The position numbers were made by a program, and so were the translations under genes. A stretch of 64,000 nucleotides of DNA from Leguminivora glycinivorella (taxonomy: Eukaryota; Arthropoda; Insecta; Lepidoptera; Tortricidae), in the NCBI RefSeq assembly GCF_023078275.1, contig NC_062979.1, forward strand, positions 22,921,848 through 22,985,847, given 5' to 3'. Under the pieces are notes generated by a model. It did no database searches, had not been told where the DNA came from, and saw only the letters and a program-made list of their open reading frames with translations. Position 1 is the first letter of the stretch, and every line of letters starts with the position of its first letter. Below, one piece after another: positions 1-9,500 of this stretch.

Positions 1-150
1 CGCAGTTGCATGATGCATCATGATCACGGAAAACTGAAGACGGCGGGTGGGTGTCAAAGTTGCGTAGGCAGCGCGCGATCTACCCTCATTCGCGCGCGTC
101 GGCTGCGTTCACTCAATGAAAATCAAAAAGGTAATCACGGTCTATACTCC
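1..150. repeat. Dispersed repeat block A, copy 1 (partial at window edge)
   Basis: This block shares with 5238-5375 a stretch that runs from the GCAGTTGCATG motif through a conserved GGCTGCGTTCACT motif. The right edge of this copy (about 118-145) is the reverse complement of the left edge of the other copy (about 5212-5240), so the family probably has related, inverted ends. The open frame at 10-462 crosses several unrelated repeats and resembles no protein I know. Family class unknown. Confidence 0.5.
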
Positions 151-313
151 GGTCAATATAAGTCAAATGGAATTCATCGTGAATCATTTAAAAACTCAGG
201 ACAGTATCATTCTATCATCACAAATATCATAAATTCTGTAATAAAAGTTTCAAAGCTGTTCAAATTACAGGAACCTTGCAAATTATATAACAGTTCGGTA
301 TTACTATTTTATT

Positions 314-420
314 TATTAATATATATAAATCTGCCTATTCTTGGCCACAAACTAGCCAAAGGCAAAGACGTGGCCCACGATGGAGTGAGCTCGCCCGGAA
401 GATGCCTGTTCACTCTTGAT
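314..420 (-). repeat. LINE 3'-end fragment (family L1a)
   Basis: The block with ACTAGCCAAAGGCAAAGACG and the following GAGCTCGCCC motif recurs at 23735-23800 on the same strand, and at 24467-24565 and 28050-28125 on the other. At 23755-23979 it is attached to the C-terminus of a LINE reverse-transcriptase protein. This is therefore the end of a LINE copy lacking most of its 5' part. Confidence 0.6.
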
Positions 421-454
421 AATAATAATCATTTGGCAGTAAGTATAGTTAAGC

Positions 455-497
455 TGCTGTAGCAGCTGCCACTGTAGCAGCTGCCACTGTAGCCTAA
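455..497. repeat. 15-bp tandem repeat, under three copies
   Basis: The unit GTAGCAGCTGCCACT is repeated almost exactly, followed by a partial copy. It contains the palindrome CAGCTG. It is a short minisatellite with no evident function. Confidence 0.7.
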
Positions 498-537
498 CTT
501 CCTTTTCTTCCAACAATTCTTTGTTATACTGTTTTTT

Positions 538-1066
538 TAGCGTTCCGTAGTCAACTAGGAACCCTTATAGTTTCGCCATGTCTGTCTGTCCGTCCGTCCG
601 TCCGCGGATAATCTCAGTAACCGTTAGCACTAGAAAGCTGAAATTTGGTACCAATATGTATATCAATCACGCCGACAAAGTGGTAAAATAAAAAGTGGAA
701 AAAATGTTTTGTTAGGGTACCCCCCCTACATGTAAAGTGGGGACTGATTTTATTTTTCATTCCAACCCCAACGTGTGATATACCTATTGTTGGATAGGTA
801 TTTAAAAATGAATAAGGGTTTACTAAAATCGTTTTTTGATAATATTAATATTTTCGGAAATAATCGATCCTATAGGAAAAACTAGTGTGTCCCCCCCGAC
901 CCCTCTAACTTTTGAACCATATGTTTAAAAATATGAAAAAAAAAGTAGAACTTTATAAAAACTTTATAGGAAAATTATAGGTTCGGTAGTTTTTGAGAAA
1001 AATACGGAAAACTACGGAACCCTACACTGAGCGTGGCCCGCCACGCTCTTGGCCGGTTTTTAACAG
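538..1066 (+). mobile_element. Helitron-like non-autonomous element, copy 1 (about 0.53 kb)
   Basis: Three copies lie in the window: here, 5966-6516 (inverted) and 39427-39967. They share ends and order: a GGTTCCGTAG...CTAGGAACCC hairpin at one end, a (GTCT/GTCC)n microsatellite, a GGGTACCCCCC motif, and a second hairpin GAGCGTG...CACGCTC followed by CTTGGCCGGTTTTT. There is no terminal inverted repeat or obvious target duplication, and insertion is in T runs. End hairpins without TIRs suggest a Helitron-like or Helentron-like element. That assignment is inference. In this copy the loop-flanking bases of the 3' hairpin read GCCCGC. Confidence 0.55.
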
Positions 1067-3655
1067 TTGTTATTTGTTAATTTCAGTTAGGTCAAAAGCC
1101 AAGATGTGACTGAATTAAATTCAAATTCTCGAATAGAATTTTCGGTACCACTAAACTGGCTCGATACTACTCGATAGTTCAACCTACAAGTTGGGACCAA
1201 CGAAGCTATTATTAATGACAACGAGCCATCGGCCCGACACGAATCACTAATGAATTAATCAAGGACCGGTTTTCGGTGAATTTCGAACTCAATGTGTGCG
1301 TCGAACGGTCTTTCATTCTTGCTTGGTGCTTGCTGCTGTAACTGTACTCTTGTAAAGGGCGAACGAAGTCCAACGCTGACCGAAACCAGTATAACATATT
1401 CTTTGTATTACATCTAGATAAGTGTGTGTGTGTTTGTTTGTTCTTCTTTTACGGCAAAAGGGAGCAACGAATTGACGAATTTTTGTAAGTGGATATAGTT
1501 GAAGGGGTGGAGAGTGACATAATATGCAACGGTCGGTACTGGTCTTTGTGATAGTAACTTCAAATGTGGACTCACTTGCATTTAAGAATACTGTCCGATT
1601 AACTATGCACTTCCTTTAGTAGGAAAAGTTTTTCAAAAACTGCCAAAATTTTAAAAAGAAACGATTTCTTCGCGGTTTTTCCGATTTTTGACAAAGTTGC
1701 GTTCGGCGCTCGAGGTCACAAACTGTCACAGTCTGCAAGTAATATGAACTACCGGATTTGTCGCAGACTACCCAATAGGTACTTTCTGGCGAGAAAGTTA
1801 TTGTACTAGAATGGATAACACCGTAGCCCAGAATTGGGAACAATGGAAGTGACGGACAAGGAGAGCCGACCCCAGATAATGAGGATGAGGCTTAGGACAA
1901 GAAGAAGATACAAAAAAACGAACGTTAAATTCGGTGACAGACAGACGGTTTGGTGCAACCCACCTTTAGTCGAAAAATTATATTAGTGTAGTAAGTGTAA
2001 TTGATTCAGATTTCTAGGAAACTGAATGCTAACTTACTTTTAGGCTTCTGTGAACTCTGAGTATAGGCTTTGATTCTGATTGATTTTCTAGGAAACATAA
2101 TGTTTTCCAGTAAATCACAAGCCAGGCGCAAATCTAGTGAGCGCATCATGGGCGATGTCTCGTTAAGTGGTAAAGGGCAAAGAATAGTATAATTATGATA
2201 GAAAACGTGTATTTTTCTCAGAAAAAACACCGGTTTTCTTGATTTTTCTTACTTACCTAATATACTTGTGACTTTCCACCCAAAGGTTCTGAAAGCACCT
2301 GCGATTTTTTTAAAGTCAACCCATATGAAATATCAAGCGTCATTACAAAATAATCATCAACAGAATCGTTCACAAAACATATATCAATAGTCTAAAACAG
2401 TTCAATAACACCTAAAGAGTAATTAACAACAGCTTCAAGGTAAATGGTCGCCCGTATTCCTAGCAAGGGCCATTCATGTTTAACACGACAGTTAATCCCG
2501 AATTCATCCCGACGTATCGAACACTTAACAGCGGTCGTATAGTCATTAATATTTCTTGTATGTGGGTAGTTTATTACAATGTGCAAACATTGTAATTTTT
2601 CCTCAGTCACCCGTTGATCACGAACGCATTACACGCGATATAATCCGTTTCCAATGTTTCCATAGTTTTATTTCATGAGTAACTATTGCCGTAACCGAAG
2701 ACAATATTAATCTACCAAACTCACAACTTGGATTTATAAACCTAAATTGTTACAATCTGCCAGATCCCTAATTATTGGAACGACTGTCACACGCAGTGAC
2801 GTCACGGATGACATCACAGTTCCGGTTTCCATTCCGGCTGATTTGCCGCCCCGGACGTGCGGGCTCGATAAACGGAACGGGATATAAATTGGAACAATTT
2901 TACATATGTATTCAATTGAACAACAGATAAGGTTGCGAGTTCAGTCAAACGTTTTTTTTTGTTTGCTAGATGAAACATATTTCATGTTGGGATTTTTTTA
3001 TAGTGGCCAGTGGATCATACATATTAGACGGGTTTCTCAAATTGCAATTTCCAGGGGGACGATTTTTGAATCTCGCATACGGGATTTTGTCACTAAAATA
3101 CCGGTTGAAAACGGTGACTTGCTTATTATTTTCAGTAACAATTTTCTGAATTCGAACGCGTGAGACTCAAAAATCGGCCCTCAGAAGAAAAAGTGCGAGG
3201 AAAAGAAAAGCATACTTTTTAAGTCTGTATCGATTGTGACATTTAACTGTATCTGACCAACGTGTTTTGTGGTTAGCCAAATTAAATACCAGACGGAGAT
3301 AAGGAAGGGTGGATAAGTCACGCGATTTGATGGATTACGACTAGACCGTGCCTACTCAGAGTAATAAGGTAGCATACTTGAGACTTGCAATACTGTATTT
3401 TTATTTCTGTTACGTTGTAGATAACTGTTTCTCAACAAAAAAGGTAAATGTAATTGAATTTAACCAAGCACTTTAAATAGGTAATCATTTAACAGGCACT
3501 GATAAAAAATATCTCGTTCTAGAAGTGAAAGTCAGATAATTTTACTCTTTTAGGACGAAATTTTCAGGGTAAAAAAGTGTCCGATATCCCCCAGGATTCA
3601 AACTATCTCTGTGCCAAATTGAAACTAAATAGGTTCTGCTATTTTCTCGTGAAGA
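1067..3655. other. Stretch without recognisable gene
   Basis: Mostly AT-rich sequence. At 1405-1530 it carries an inverted partial copy of repeat family B (see 3660-3845), recognisable by the GT-rich run and the GGGGTGGAGAGTGACATA motif. A cluster of TGACGTCA-like motifs lies at 2790-2812 upstream of a TATAAA-like sequence near 2881. It resembles a promoter but no convincing coding exon follows. Nothing else was recognised. Confidence 0.5.
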
Positions 3656-3659
3656 ACTA

Positions 3660-3845
3660 AGACAAAGACAGACTTTTGCCCGCGGCTTCGCTCGCGTTAA
3701 AAAGAGACAAAAAGTAGCCTATGTCACTCTCCACCCCTTCAACTATCTCCACTTAAAAATCACGTCAATTCGTCGCTCCGTTTTGCCATGAAAGACGGAC
3801 AAACAAACAGACACACACACTTTCGCATTTATAATATTAGTGTGG
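3660..3845 (+). repeat. Dispersed repeat family B, copy 2
   Basis: It begins near CCGCGGCTTCGCTCGCG, continues through CACTCTCCACCCCTTCAAC, then GACGGACAAACAAACAGACACACACAC, and ends near TATAATATTAGTGTGGAT. Related copies lie at 1405-1530 (inverted) and 45185-45340. Non-coding; class not established. Confidence 0.55.
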
Positions 3846-4017
3846 ATTAGTACCTAAGGATATTAATATGAGTATGGACGAAGTTACGGAACCATCCATT
3901 ATGAAGACACTCACTTTTAGATATTCACTTAACTGGCTTCTTAATTCGCATTTCTCAGATTTTAAAAATATGAACACAGGCTAACCCTGCAAATCCCAAA
4001 GCTTGGCATTCTCTATA

Positions 4018-4290
4018 ACGCCGTGGCTTGCGTGGGCGACGGTCGCGCGACGGTGATGCGACGCATACGAAATCAAACCTTATCGATATGGAAGTATGAG
4101 ACGCGACGGCGACGGTCGCGCGACGGTGATGCGACGCATACGAAATCAAACCTTATCGATATGGAAGTATGAGACGCGACGGCGACGGTCGCGCGACGGT
4201 GATGCGACGCATACGAAATCAAACCTTATCGATATGGAAGTATGAGACGCGACGGCGACGGTCGCGCGACGGTCGCGCGAATAAAACCCT
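4018..4290. repeat. 73-bp GC-rich tandem repeat, about three copies
   Basis: The marker GATATGGAAG recurs with an exact 73-bp spacing (4085, 4158, 4231). Each unit pairs a very CpG-rich half (CGACGGTCGCGCGACGG) with an AT-rich half (ATCAAACCTTATCGATATGG). A single related unit lies at 47755-47875. The overlapping open frames on both strands are by-products of low stop-codon density and look non-coding. Confidence 0.85.
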
Positions 4291-4295
4291 GGGTA

Positions 4296-4575
4296 CGTAT
4301 TTAGCCGAATGGCACAAACGCTCACGAAACGAAATGCTCGTAGATACATACATACATACTATCACGCCTGCATCCCATGAAGGGGTAAGTAGAGCACATG
4401 AAACTACTCAAGTTTTAGTGCCATCTTATGGCAAAAAGGGGTTGAAAGAAATCGAAAATGTGACATGCTCGTAGATATCTATCTCTATCGCTCTTGCGTA
4501 TTGGCGCGACAGCCAGACTACCTTTCGGGGCGTTTCGTCATTTCGCGTCGCAGAAATGCCATTCGGCTACGGCAC
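4296..4575. repeat. Inverted-repeat element split by a family-D retroposon
   Basis: The left arm near 4303-4345 (GTATTTAGCCGAATGGC, then CGAAATGCTCGTAGATA) is the reverse complement of motifs at 4465-4562. A similar arm occurs at 45450-45530. Between the arms, 4345-4456 is a copy of family D on the minus strand, its (ATAC)n tail at the left edge. A MITE later hit by a retroposon is the simplest reading. Confidence 0.55.
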
Positions 4576-4818
4576 CTGATTTTAATTTGAATTTACTGAA
4601 TTGAGTGAAAGGAGAAAAAGGCTTTGTGATAGGACTTTGACAAATGAGGCGGGCAACGATAAGGAGATAAGTTGGGTGAAAGTAGTGAGATGGGCTGTTG
4701 GAGTGCCTTCTTTGAGTCTGAGGACCTAATGGAGCTTAAATAAAGCCCTGATTTATCTTATCTTATCTAATACCTGCTATTTGTTATGTCATATAGTATG
4801 AACTGAACTTAGACTTAC

Positions 4819-5192
4819 ACACCGTGTTTTTAATGAATTCCGTTAACTTCGCCATATAGTTAGGTTCATTATAGGAAACAGAATAGCATAGTTTTTTTTA
4901 ATTTGTAACTTTTTTCTGATAAACACCATGCCTGCGGTTACATCAATTGCTGTTAAGAAACGGGCTTTGTGTGTTCGGAATGCGATTGAAATGTCATAGT
5001 TTTGACACTTATTTAGAGTGAGTTAATTGTAAAGCACGTTTCTCAACAGCAATTGAAGTTAACATCTATCGCAGGTGTATGGCTTTTTTTTTGAAAAAAA
5101 TACAAATTTAAGAAACTAACTATACCATTCTGTTTCCTATAATGGACCTAACTATTTGCCGAAGTTAACGGAATTCCATAAAAACACGGTGT
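4819..5192. mobile_element. MITE with about 75-bp terminal inverted repeats
   Basis: The ends begin ACACCGTGTTTTTA and carry AATTCCGTTAACTTCG and TATAGGAAACAGAAT in mirrored order at both sides. The outer arms are about 75 bp with a few mismatches. The 374-bp element has no coding frame. A second weaker pairing (CAATTGCTGTTAAGAAACG and CGTTTCTCAACAGCAATTG) lies in the middle. I could not fix a target duplication. Confidence 0.75.
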
Positions 5193-5211
5193 ATTGACCG
5201 GGATAGGTAAA

Positions 5212-5400
5212 GACCGTGATTACCTTTTTGATTTTCATCCAGCTCCCGATATTTCGACGCAGTTGCATGCATTATGATCACGGAAAACTGAAGAAGGCGG
5301 GTGGATGTCAAAGTTGCGTAGACAGCACGCGATCTACCCTCCTTCGCGCGCGTCGGCTGCGTTCACTTTCAGCGTTACGACTGGTCTCATTCACACTCGA
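5212..5400. repeat. Dispersed repeat block A, copy 2
   Basis: This block matches 1-120 in the same orientation, including GATCACGGAAAACTGAAGA and GCGCGTCGGCTGCGTTCACT. It continues into sequence (CACTCGATGGTCTGTCC) absent from the first copy. The small frame 5216-5542 does not resemble a known protein. Confidence 0.5.
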
Positions 5401-5705
5401 TGGTCTGTCCAAACACACTACACACTACACTCACACTAACTATTCTCATACAAATGTCTCAATAACTAGTTGCCACATGCAAAACGGTTACCATAGAAGA
5501 CGGTGGCGCCCCCATTTTCTAATCTTTTTTGCCAGGCTGTAAGCTTGACTAAGAATCTTGTAAGCGTTTTCGGATCACCCTTAAGAGGGAAGGGAAGAGT
5601 TCTTAAGCCCGAAAATGGAGGGTTAACCCCACCATTATATATGGAATTTGACAGATGACAGCCCACCCACTAAAACCATGAGTTAAGTGGAAAGGATTAC
5701 TTGAC
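5401..5705. other. No recognisable feature
   Basis: Low-complexity ACACT-rich sequence followed by ordinary intergenic sequence. Nothing recognised apart from the block A continuation. Confidence 0.4.
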
Positions 5706-5940
5706 GACCGGTCTGGCGTAGTTGGTAGTGACCCTGCCTGCTAAGCCGCGGTCCTCGGTTCGATTCCCGGTAAGGGCATTTATTTGTGTGACGAACTCAG
5801 ATAATATTTGTTCCTGAGTCATGGATGTTTTCTATGTACATAAGTATGTATTTATCCATATAAAGTACAAGTTTTGCTTAGTTTGGAGCTAGGTTGATTT
5901 GTGTAAGGTGTCAACCAATATTTATTTATAAATTTAAATA
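5706..5940 (+). mobile_element. tRNA-derived SINE (family S1), copy 1
   Basis: The head has RNA polymerase III promoter boxes: an A box in TGGCGTAGTTGGTAG and a B box in GGTTCGATTCC. Conserved body motifs follow (TTGTTCCTGAGTCATGGATG, GCTTAGTTTGG, TGTAAGGTGTC) and an ATTTATTTA-type tail. Matching copies lie at 38620-38850 and 61050-61285. The tRNA-like part has no plausible full cloverleaf in its own right, so I call a SINE, not a tRNA gene. Confidence 0.85.
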
Positions 5941-6660
5941 GATATCATACACCAAAGAAAAAAACCGGCCAAGAGCGTGTCGGGCCACGCTCAGTGTAGG
6001 CTTCCGTAGTTTTCCGTATTTTTCTCAAAAACTACTGAACCTATCAAGTTCAAAACAATTTTCCTAGAAAGTCTTTATATAGTTCTACTTTTGTGATTTT
6101 TTTCATATTTTTAAACTTATGGTTCAAAAGTTAGAGGGGGGGGGACGCACTTTTTTTTCCTTTAGGAGCGATTATTTCCGAAAATTTTAATATTATCAAA
6201 AAACGATTTCAATAAACCCTTATTCATTTTAAATACCTATCTAACAATATATCACACGTTGTGGTTGGAATGAAAAAAAATATCAGCCCCCACTTTACAT
6301 GTAGGGGGGGTACCCCAATAAAACATTTTTTTCCATTTTTTATTTTTGCACTTTGTTGGCGTGATTGATATACATATTGGTACCAAATTTCAGCTTTCTA
6401 GTGCTAACGGTTACTGATATTATCCGCGGGCGGGCGGACGGGCGGACGGACGGACGGACGGACGGACAGACAGACATGGCGAAACTATAAGGGTTCCTAG
6501 TTGACTACGGAACCCTAAAAACGACAAGGCCCACTGGCGGCCGAGCCGGGAATCGAACCCGGGTCTTCAGCTTACGCGGCTAACGTCTTCACCACTAGAC
6601 CACCCGCCCGCCCGCCGCCGCGTTTTTTTGCTTTCGTGTATGATATCTATTTAAATTTAT
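5941..6660 (-). mobile_element. tRNA-derived SINE (family S2), interrupted by Helitron-like copy
   Basis: The tRNA-like head lies on the minus strand at about 6531-6612 (B box GGTTCGATTCC, A box near TGGTCTAGTGGTGAAGACG). Its 3' body (AAATAGATATCATACA...AAAGAAAAAAAC) is displaced to 5933-5965 because a 0.55-kb element sits between them. Comparison with the uninterrupted copy at 24355-24460 makes the junction clear. A further S2-like tail on the opposite strand follows at 6626-6700. Confidence 0.75.
5966..6516 (-). mobile_element. Helitron-like non-autonomous element, copy 2 (inside SINE S2)
   Basis: Inverted relative to the copies at 538 and 39427. Its end hairpins are GAGCGTG...CACGCTC at the left and GGTTCCTAG...CTACGGAACC at the right. 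It carries a long (GGAC/GACG)n microsatellite at about 6428-6472. It interrupts the A-rich run of a SINE S2 copy, so it is the younger insertion. Confidence 0.6.
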
Positions 6661-7028
6661 AATTTATATATAGTAGTGTGACTACTTGAAAAAAGAACAA
6701 ATCGAAAAATATTCGATAAAAATAATTTGATTTGTTCCCTAGTTGTCAATATTTATTTATTTATTAAATTAATAACTTTCTGATAATATCGATAAATTAA
6801 GCAACATGTTGAAATTGATATTACTTCGAAAACTAACCGTTGAAAGGGTTAATTGGTTATCTAGACCCTTAGTCAGACCTAACTTGAGCCAGACTAGATT
6901 GAAACTCGGGAGTTAGGAGTTGCGTTCAAAGACTTAATTAGCTTTTACAGCTCAGCTGGGAGACCTGCATGCAAATACTAAGTACCTACTAGAGTAGGTT
7001 TATGTTCTATGAATAACTATGGTCCTTA

Positions 7029-7380
7029 TACAGAGTGGGGCCTGTAACAAAGGCGAAAAATTGAACTGTAGGCTATTCTCCTTATACTGATCAACATTTG
7101 TTCAGTGACTTTTAAAAATTATGAAGTCCTTAAAATTTTTAATTTTTCATACAAAATAAATATTAGCTTCAATGTACGCCATCATTGTTGTCATTGACGT
7201 TGTCTGTCACACTTTAGACTTAACAGAATTCGCAATACATTACCTCTTAGAAAAAACTTTCAAGGGTGATAAAAATCAAAATACAAGTTATTTTTAAAAG
7301 TCGCCGAACAAATGTTGATCAGTATAAGGAGAATAGCCTAGAGTTCAATTATTCGCCTTTGTTACAGGCCCCACTCTGTA
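7029..7380. mobile_element. MITE with about 85-bp TIRs and TTA duplication (PIF/Harbinger-like)
   Basis: The termini begin TACAGAGTGGGGCC and end GGCCCCACTCTGTA. Mirrored arms continue for roughly 85 bp (AACAAAGGCG, GGCTATTCTCCTTATACTG, TGATCAACATTTGTTC). TTA flanks both sides (7026-7028 and 7381-7383). A 3-bp TWA duplication is the habit of PIF/Harbinger elements, so assignment to that superfamily is inference. There is no coding capacity in its 352 bp. Confidence 0.8.
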
Positions 7381-7383
7381 TTA

Positions 7384-7982
7384 GTACAGATTACGTCTAA
7401 TGAGTTTAATAGTTATTTGTTATACAAGGGGGCAAAGTTGTATTTTAACGCCGAGTGTGGAATTGAAAAACGAGCAAGTGAAAGGATGCTATAGTTGAAC
7501 CACGAGCGAAGCGAGTAGTTCGAGAATAGAATCCTGAACTTGCGAGTTTTTTAACACACGAGAAGTAAAATACAATGCACCCGAGTGTAACACAAAACTT
7601 TTCCCTTCGCTGTATAGTGAGGAAACTACAACGCAAAAAAATGCGTTTATCACAGCTGCCAGTAGTTCCACATGTGGTAATTGATCTTTATTACTAGATT
7701 CACCTACTTTCATAAATTTTGAAGCAGTTTATTTAACTTTATTCAAGGTCAAATTACTTTACCCACTAGTGGATAAAATGCGTTTTTACCCGCTGGTATT
7801 AAAGGACAAAACACGTGTTTCCGAGCTAGTGAGGGGAAAAATATTTCTTTATTGGAACAGACTTGCATTTGTTTTTATATGAAGCATCATTATGAATCTT
7901 TATGAATGGCCACATAACATTTTCCAATTAGGTATAGGTATTTTTAAGAAAATTCCTTATGTTTCTTATAATATGCCAATAA
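7384..7982. other. No recognisable gene
   Basis: The 7440-7640 stretch has two short frames that overlap in different phases (7445-7636 and 7489-7713, minus) and look non-coding. No second copy of this sequence was seen in the window. Confidence 0.4.
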
Positions 7983-7986
7983 GGCC
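7983..7986. other. Target-site duplication GGCC of the LTR element (left)
   Basis: GGCC immediately precedes the TG of the 5' LTR and recurs at 21077-21080 directly after the CA of the 3' LTR. A 4-bp duplication is usual for many Gypsy-type integrases. Confidence 0.75.
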
Positions 7987-9486
7987 TGTGACATTGCACA
8001 TTTTTAGTACAACGACGTTCTTAGGTTTGTCTCAAACATAAGTTTTTGCGCATGGCAAGGACTTTAATTGATCTAGCAACTGAATCGATATGGATGACAG
8101 TTCTGTAATCCAATCAGAATCATCTGTCAACAAGGGTTGTTGCCAGTATACAAATATCCATGATTTTCATGATGTTAATTATTTTAGAATTTAAAATAAA
8201 TATTTGATTTATAAATTAGGAAGTTGCTAGAATATGGTTAGAAGATCAGGTGTAATTTTACACACTAGATATTTCAGTCATTTGAAATTTATTACAGCAA
8301 ATTGTGCTGAAGCTGTCGTTCGATTTGGTATCCCCAAGTCTCCCAAAGTTGTTTTGAGTTCTGAGATCATTTCCTCCTCACTTGCTGGCTGGCTCCGGTA
8401 CAGGTCGTAGGCCTCCAGTGGCTGTTTCGCTGTATCATGGATTATCTCTGATGTGGAACAGGAATCCAAATTATGGAGCAGCAGGAGTCCTCTTCTGCAG
8501 GGCCTCAAGGCTCCTCAGAATTGTATTTTTCACCATGAACTGTGAGTAGAGTTCAGTTGAATAATATTGTGTTAACTTCTTTGTGTGATCTTTGCTTTGT
8601 CAAGTTTTGACCATGTGTCTCTGTTTCCAGTCTCCTGATGGTTTATGTGGCGGGAAGGGTTTGTCAGAGCTGCGAATGATGAGGCTTCTCAAGTTCCAGC
8701 TGGTAAGCAATCCAGAATATTAATTATTCATATGATAAGGTTAGGCCACATTTCCATTGTCTAATGAAGGTTTTTTTTCTATTTCAGCTGACTGGGATTT
8801 ATCAGATTTAATTGATTTATCAATTTATCGATTTATCAGATTTAACATTTTACATTCTAGATTTTAAATTTATTTGTGGTTAAATTTGATTGTTTCACCC
8901 GAAGGGGGTTTCGGTGAAGAGGATGCTTGCCGTAGGCTGAAGCTTTGGTTGCGGTCGTGCTCTTTTGAATTACTGCGCCTGGGGCAACCGCTTTGGCTCA
9001 CTGAAGGATGGCTTGCATGTGCAGCGGTAACTTCTGGCTTGAAGGTTGGTGGCATTTCTCTTTCCTGGAAGCAAGTGTTAAATTTAGTTTCTATCATCTA
9101 TGTTGGCACTGATACTTAGGGACTAACCAGTTTTAGGCAATGCTTGTAAATCACTCAGAACCATATTTGCACGGCCCAGCTCTATCGTCTGGCAATGTTA
9201 ATTTAGGATAAGGTGCTAAGCTTAAGCTTTTATTGCTGATTTACAAGCTGTACTTTGCATTGTGTCCTTTCATCAAAATAAAATTGTGTGTCACAACTAA
9301 CCGTTTTATTCCATTTCCATTTAGAACCTGAATCCTTGAGGAGAATCACCAGTAGCACCTTGTTTCGTTTCTTTATTAAGTTTTTTTTGGCAGAATGAGT
9401 CTGCATGTATTAAGTTTTGATTTATTTTGATGATCGAGGCTTTCCCACCAGTTTTCCCGAGCCGGGTGTGGGAAGGCCCCGTTTCA
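7987..9486 (+). repeat. 5' LTR (1500 bp)
   Basis: Starts TGTGACATTG and ends GGCCCCGTTTCA. A polyadenylation signal AATAAA lies at 9277-9282, with the transcript end expected shortly after. The mostly AT-rich LTR has two GC-richer islands (about 8300-8510 and 8890-9080). Consensus-like splice signals occur inside it: an acceptor before 8631, a donor GTAAGC near 8703 and an acceptor CTATTTCAG near 8788. Small frames in the islands, such as 8278-8508 minus and 8874-9119 plus, resemble no known protein. The reading-frame-sized islands match exactly in the 3' LTR. Confidence 0.92.
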
Positions 9487-9487
9487 A

Positions 9488-9500
9488 TGGCGCCCAACTC
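9488..9500 (+). promoter_or_regulatory. Primer-binding site, tRNA-Lys type
   Basis: TGGCGCCCAAC begins one base after the 5' LTR. It matches the complement of the 3' end of an insect tRNA-Lys (…GTTGGGCGCCA), the primer class used by Drosophila gypsy. The match ends after about 11 bases, shorter than the usual 18. The tRNA end sequence is recalled knowledge, not computed here. Confidence 0.75.

Noticed and set aside
2790..2900. CRE-like promoter with TATA box of a host gene
   Set aside because: Motifs are present but no coding exon, splice structure or conserved protein follows.
6531..6612. A tRNA gene on the minus strand
   Set aside because: Good A- and B-box-like sequences, but the same unit recurs with a SINE body and tail at 24340-24465 and 24585-24740; treated as SINE heads.
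8278..8508. Conserved protein because it is present twice identically (8278-8508 and 19869-20099)
   Set aside because: The identity is due to the duplicated LTR, not to protein conservation.
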